From: Candidatus Pantoea edessiphila
Lineage (GTDB): Bacteria; Pseudomonadota; Gammaproteobacteria; Enterobacterales; Enterobacteriaceae
Assembly: GCF_002933315.1 (NCBI RefSeq)
Contig: NZ_PDKT01000003.1
Span: forward strand, 22,449 to 86,448
Length of the DNA stretch: 64,000 nt
Direction: 5' to 3'
Shown here: piece after piece, positions 61,675 through 64,000 of the stretch
How the letters are laid out: the number at the start of each line of letters is the position of its first letter
How positions within the stretch are numbered: the first letter of the stretch is position 1
Made by a program: the position numbers and the translations under genes
The notes under the pieces: generated by a model
The model's input: the letters and a program-made list of their open reading frames with translations, nothing else
Told to the model about the DNA's origin: nothing
The model's database searches: none

Positions 61675-62151
61675 ATGTTTGATGTTATTATTTACTTATT
61701 TGAAACATATATATATAATAGCAGATTAGGTAAAAATATAGATGAAAATAAACTAAAAGATCACCTAAAAGATATTGGTTTTTACAGTGAAGATGTATAT
61801 AATGCTTTGAAATGGCTAGAACAATTATCTTCATATCAAAAAAAATTTATTTCACCTATGTTAATCAATAATAATTCTTTATCTATGCGTATATATGCTG
61901 ATGAAGAAAAAAAACGATTAGATATCGAAAGTAGGGGGTTTTTGCTCTTCTTAGAACAAATTAAAATCCTAAATTTAGAAACTAGAGAAATGGTAATTGA
62001 TCGTGTAATGGCACTAGACAACCATGAATTTAAATTAGAGGATTTAAAATGGTTAGTATTAATGGTCTTATTTAATATTCCAGGATGTGAAAGTGCTTTT
62101 CAAGAAGTAGAACAATTACTATTTAATTCTAAAAGTAGCATAATACACTAA
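61675..62151 (+). CDS. smg: Smg family protein (DUF494)
   Basis: Conserved proteobacterial protein of unknown function, next to smf-def-fmt in E. coli. 158 residues (157). Seen: MFDVIIYLFETYI at the start, IRIYADEEKKRLD-like centre, GFLLFLEQIKILNLETREMVIDR near residue 83 and the final LKWLVLMVLFNIPGCESAFQ. The Shine-Dalgarno is a full match to the 16S 3' end. Function not inferred. Confidence 0.93.
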   Translation: MFDVIIYLFETYIYNSRLGKNIDENKLKDHLKDIGFYSEDVYNALKWLEQLSSYQKKFISPMLINNNSLSMRIYADEEKKRLDIESRGFLLFLEQIKILNLETREMVIDRVMALDNHEFKLEDLKWLVLMVLFNIPGCESAFQEVEQLLFNSKSSIIH

Positions 62152-62454
62152 TTTTTAAATTAATTGATAAAAGATGATATTTTATATATAAATTTCTAAA
62201 CAATCAATAATACTTATGTTATAAATAATTGAAATTTATTTAAATTTAATTTGTTTAATTAAAAGGTATTTTTAAAAAAATAATACTAAAAATACTGTAT
62301 GTAATTAAATTCTATAAATCATAGATATTTGTTGATGTGTTTTTTCTCTATAGATAATTTTAAATAAAAATTGTATATATTCTATTTATGTTAATGTATA
62401 TAAATCATGAAAAATAATATATTATATAATTTTTTAAAATTAGACTCATATTAT
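62152..62454. other. 303-bp gap between smg and tsaC
   Basis: AT-rich with nothing recognised; the topoisomerase-related zinc-finger gene of E. coli at this place (yrdD) is lost. An in-frame ATG at 62407 upstream of tsaC adds 16 residues without counterpart and is not used as the start. Confidence 0.5.
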
Positions 62455-63027
62455 ATGATTAAAAAAATTTTTTTTAATTCAATTCAAAATTGTATAGAAG
62501 AACTTAATCGAGGTGGTATAATTATTTATCCAACTGAAGCAGTATTTGGATTTGGGTGTGATCCTGAAAACGAAATTGCAGTAATGAAATTAATTCTTCT
62601 TAAAAATCGTTCAATAAATAAGGGTTTTATTTTAATAGCTGAAAATTATGACCAATTAAAAAAATATATTGCAGATTATAAAATTTCATCAATTCAACGT
62701 AAACATATGTTCTCTTATTGGCCTGGACCTACAACTTTTGTTGTACCAACTGTACCACAAACATATAAATGGTTAACTGGAAGATTTAATTCGTTGGCTG
62801 TTAGGGTTACTAATCACCCGAATGTCAAAGAACTTTGCAATAAATTTGGTAAACCAATAATATCAACAAGTGCTAATATTGCAAATCGTACTCCTTGTTA
62901 TACGCCTCAAGAAGTTATAAAACAATTTGGTCAATCATTTCCAATTTTATTCGGTAATACTTGTGGTAGGAAACGTCCATCTGAAATTCGAAATATTATC
63001 ACTGGAGATATAATACGTCAGGGATAA
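62455..63027 (+). CDS. tsaC: Threonylcarbamoyl-AMP synthase TsaC
   Basis: Makes threonylcarbamoyl-adenylate from threonine, bicarbonate and ATP, the donor used by TsaD for t6A37. The ATG at 62455 gives 190 residues, the E. coli length. Seen: IIIYPTEAVFGFGCDP near residue 21, the KGFILIAENYDQL segment, YWPGPTTFVVP near 83, and the SUA5/YrdC motif PIISTSANIANR near 139. 3 bp before aroE, so they are cotranscribed, as in E. coli. Confidence 0.96.
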   Translation: MIKKIFFNSIQNCIEELNRGGIIIYPTEAVFGFGCDPENEIAVMKLILLKNRSINKGFILIAENYDQLKKYIADYKISSIQRKHMFSYWPGPTTFVVPTVPQTYKWLTGRFNSLAVRVTNHPNVKELCNKFGKPIISTSANIANRTPCYTPQEVIKQFGQSFPILFGNTCGRKRPSEIRNIITGDIIRQG

Positions 63028-63030
63028 TTC

Positions 63031-63840
63031 ATGTTTAAATTTGCAGTTTTTGGTAATCCAATACACCATAGCAAATCTCCATTAATTCATAATGAATTTG
63101 CTAAACAAACAGGTATCAAACATACTTATGGATGTATCTGTGCTCCTACTGATGGATTTTTACAATCAATTTCTAATTTCTTTGCTAAGGGTGGTTTAGG
63201 AGCGAATGTAACTTTACCGTTTAAACAGCAAGCATATCAATTTGCTGATGAGCTTAGTGAAAGAGCCCATCTTGCTGGTGCTGTTAATACACTAAAAAAA
63301 CAAATTAATAATAAAATTTTGGGAGATAATACTGATGGTATAGGCTTATTAAGCGATCTTCAAAGACTTAGAATGCTTAAAGCAAAAGATAAAATTCTTA
63401 TAATAGGTGCTGGTGGTGCAGCTAGAGGAATTATTGCTCCTCTTTTACTTTTAGGATCTACATTAACAATAACCAACCGTACTGAAACTCGTGCGATAGA
63501 ATTAGCTAAGCACTTTAAATATCATGGTAAAATTAATGTATGTAGTATTTATGAATTAGACAGTAAAAAATTTGATTTAATTATTAATGCTACTTCTAGC
63601 GGTTCTAGTGGACAAATACCAAAATTACCTATTGCTCTAATACATAAGCAAATATATTGCTATGATATGTTTTATCAAAAAGAATTAACACCTTTTTTAT
63701 ATTGGTGCAGCCAAAATGGTTGTAGTTGTTTATCTGATGGATTAGGTATGTTAATTTATCAAGCAGCACATGCATTTCAACTGTGGCATGGAATAATGCC
63801 AAATACTGCAAAATTATTTAAAATATTAAAACAAATATAA
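63031..63840 (+). CDS. aroE: Shikimate dehydrogenase
   Basis: NADPH-dependent reduction of dehydroshikimate. 269 residues (E. coli 272). Seen: VFGNPIHHSKSPLIHNEF near the N-terminus with the shikimate-binding serines, GANVTLPFKQQAY with the catalytic lysine near residue 66, GAVNTL, NTDGIGL with the catalytic Asp near 102, and NADP-binding IIGAGGAARGI near 128. A 17-bp hairpin begins at its last stop base. Confidence 0.97.
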   Translation: MFKFAVFGNPIHHSKSPLIHNEFAKQTGIKHTYGCICAPTDGFLQSISNFFAKGGLGANVTLPFKQQAYQFADELSERAHLAGAVNTLKKQINNKILGDNTDGIGLLSDLQRLRMLKAKDKILIIGAGGAARGIIAPLLLLGSTLTITNRTETRAIELAKHFKYHGKINVCSIYELDSKKFDLIINATSSGSSGQIPKLPIALIHKQIYCYDMFYQKELTPFLYWCSQNGCSCLSDGLGMLIYQAAHAFQLWHGIMPNTAKLFKILKQI

Positions 63841-63876
63841 ATTATTATTAAATAATACTATTATTTAATAATAATT
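63840..63876 (+). terminator. Perfect 17-bp hairpin at the aroE stop codon
   Basis: 63840-63856 is the exact reverse complement of 63860-63876, loop ACT. It contains only A and T in the stem and begins at the last base of the aroE stop. No T run follows on the plus strand (AAAAAC). It lies directly before the rrn promoter -35 (63883) and could insulate it from aroE read-through. Confidence 0.6.
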
Positions 63877-63882
63877 AAAAAC

Positions 63883-63911
63883 TTGACTAACAGACATAAC
63901 AAAGTTAAGAT
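63883..63911 (+). promoter_or_regulatory. rRNA operon promoter
   Basis: TTGACT (63883-63888), 17-bp spacer and TAAGAT (63906-63911), followed by a GC-containing stretch (AGCACTGCTG). The upstream DNA is A/T-only, like an UP element. Position before a conserved rrn leader supports the call. Only one promoter is seen; E. coli has P1 and P2. Confidence 0.75.
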
Positions 63912-63917
63912 AGCACT

Positions 63918-64000
63918 GCTGTTGTTCTTTAACAATTTATCAGACAACCTGTGTAGGTATTCGTAGAATTGTATCAATTTTTTTTAAAAACATGTTACAC
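63918..64000 (+). other. rRNA operon leader with boxA (16S gene beyond window)
   Basis: TGTTCTTTAACA (63923-63934) matches boxA of enteric rrn leaders, followed by ATTTATCAGACAACCTGTGT, which matches the E. coli rrn leader. The transcribed leader runs to the end of the window; the 16S rRNA gene should begin shortly after base 64000. In E. coli aroE is followed by yrdB, yrdA and then rrnD, so the place is conserved. Confidence 0.85.

Overview
The window is a very AT-rich (by eye about three quarters A+T), gene-sparse piece of a reduced gammaproteobacterial chromosome. Nearly every protein matches the Escherichia coli ortholog in length and motifs, and genes follow E. coli order in collapsed blocks, with whole genes missing between retained neighbours and often replaced by 300-1,460 bp of non-coding AT-rich DNA. 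This fits an obligate insect endosymbiont derived from Enterobacterales. The genus cannot be fixed from sequence alone. No transposase, phage gene, CRISPR array or recognisable pseudogene was seen.

Layout. 1-5,109: rnr (3' part), rlmB, rpsF-rpsR-rplI (priB absent), cysQ, ppa. 5,265-7,353: rnpB with its own promoter, then yqjK, yqjE and the DedA protein YqjA on the minus strand. 7,930-15,288: tRNA-Ile(CAU), the macromolecular-synthesis operon rpsU-dnaG-rpoD, tsaD, folB and cca. 16,051-24,150: ribB, plsC, an esterase/haloperoxidase-like alpha/beta hydrolase, yggS, hemW, trmB, yggX, ruvX, yqgE, gshB. 24,481-32,675: hemB, rsmD, ftsY, rpoH, yhgN, asd, nfuA, bioH. 32,846-38,627: nudE, aroK, aroB, rpe, trpS, crp. 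38,628-40,088: the longest non-coding stretch. 40,089-59,674: tusDCB and the complete str, S10, spc and alpha ribosomal operons with fusA, tuf, secY and rpoA. 59,749-63,840: fmt, def, smg, tsaC, aroE. The window ends in an rRNA operon promoter and leader whose 16S gene lies beyond it.

How the genes work together. Most serve translation: ribosomal proteins, EF-G, EF-Tu, formylation and deformylation, and tRNA/rRNA maturation and modification (RNase P, Cca, TsaC/TsaD, TrmB, RlmB, RsmD, TusBCD). Transcription control is richer than in the smallest symbionts: sigma70, sigma32, an intact-looking CRP and a full alpha subunit. Metabolic genes point to retained riboflavin, folate, biotin, glutathione, haem, shikimate and aspartate-family amino acid steps, which suits nutritional provisioning or self-sufficiency.

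No undescribed multi-gene system was found. The most unusual items are the one gene with no E. coli counterpart at its place (alpha/beta hydrolase, 18,170-18,985), a perfect 50-bp loopless palindrome between rpsU and tsaD, and several perfect or near-perfect AT-rich hairpins that begin inside stop codons and probably act as shared terminators for convergent genes. Residue numbers and base pairings were counted by hand. Comparisons with E. coli rest on remembered sequences, not on an alignment run.
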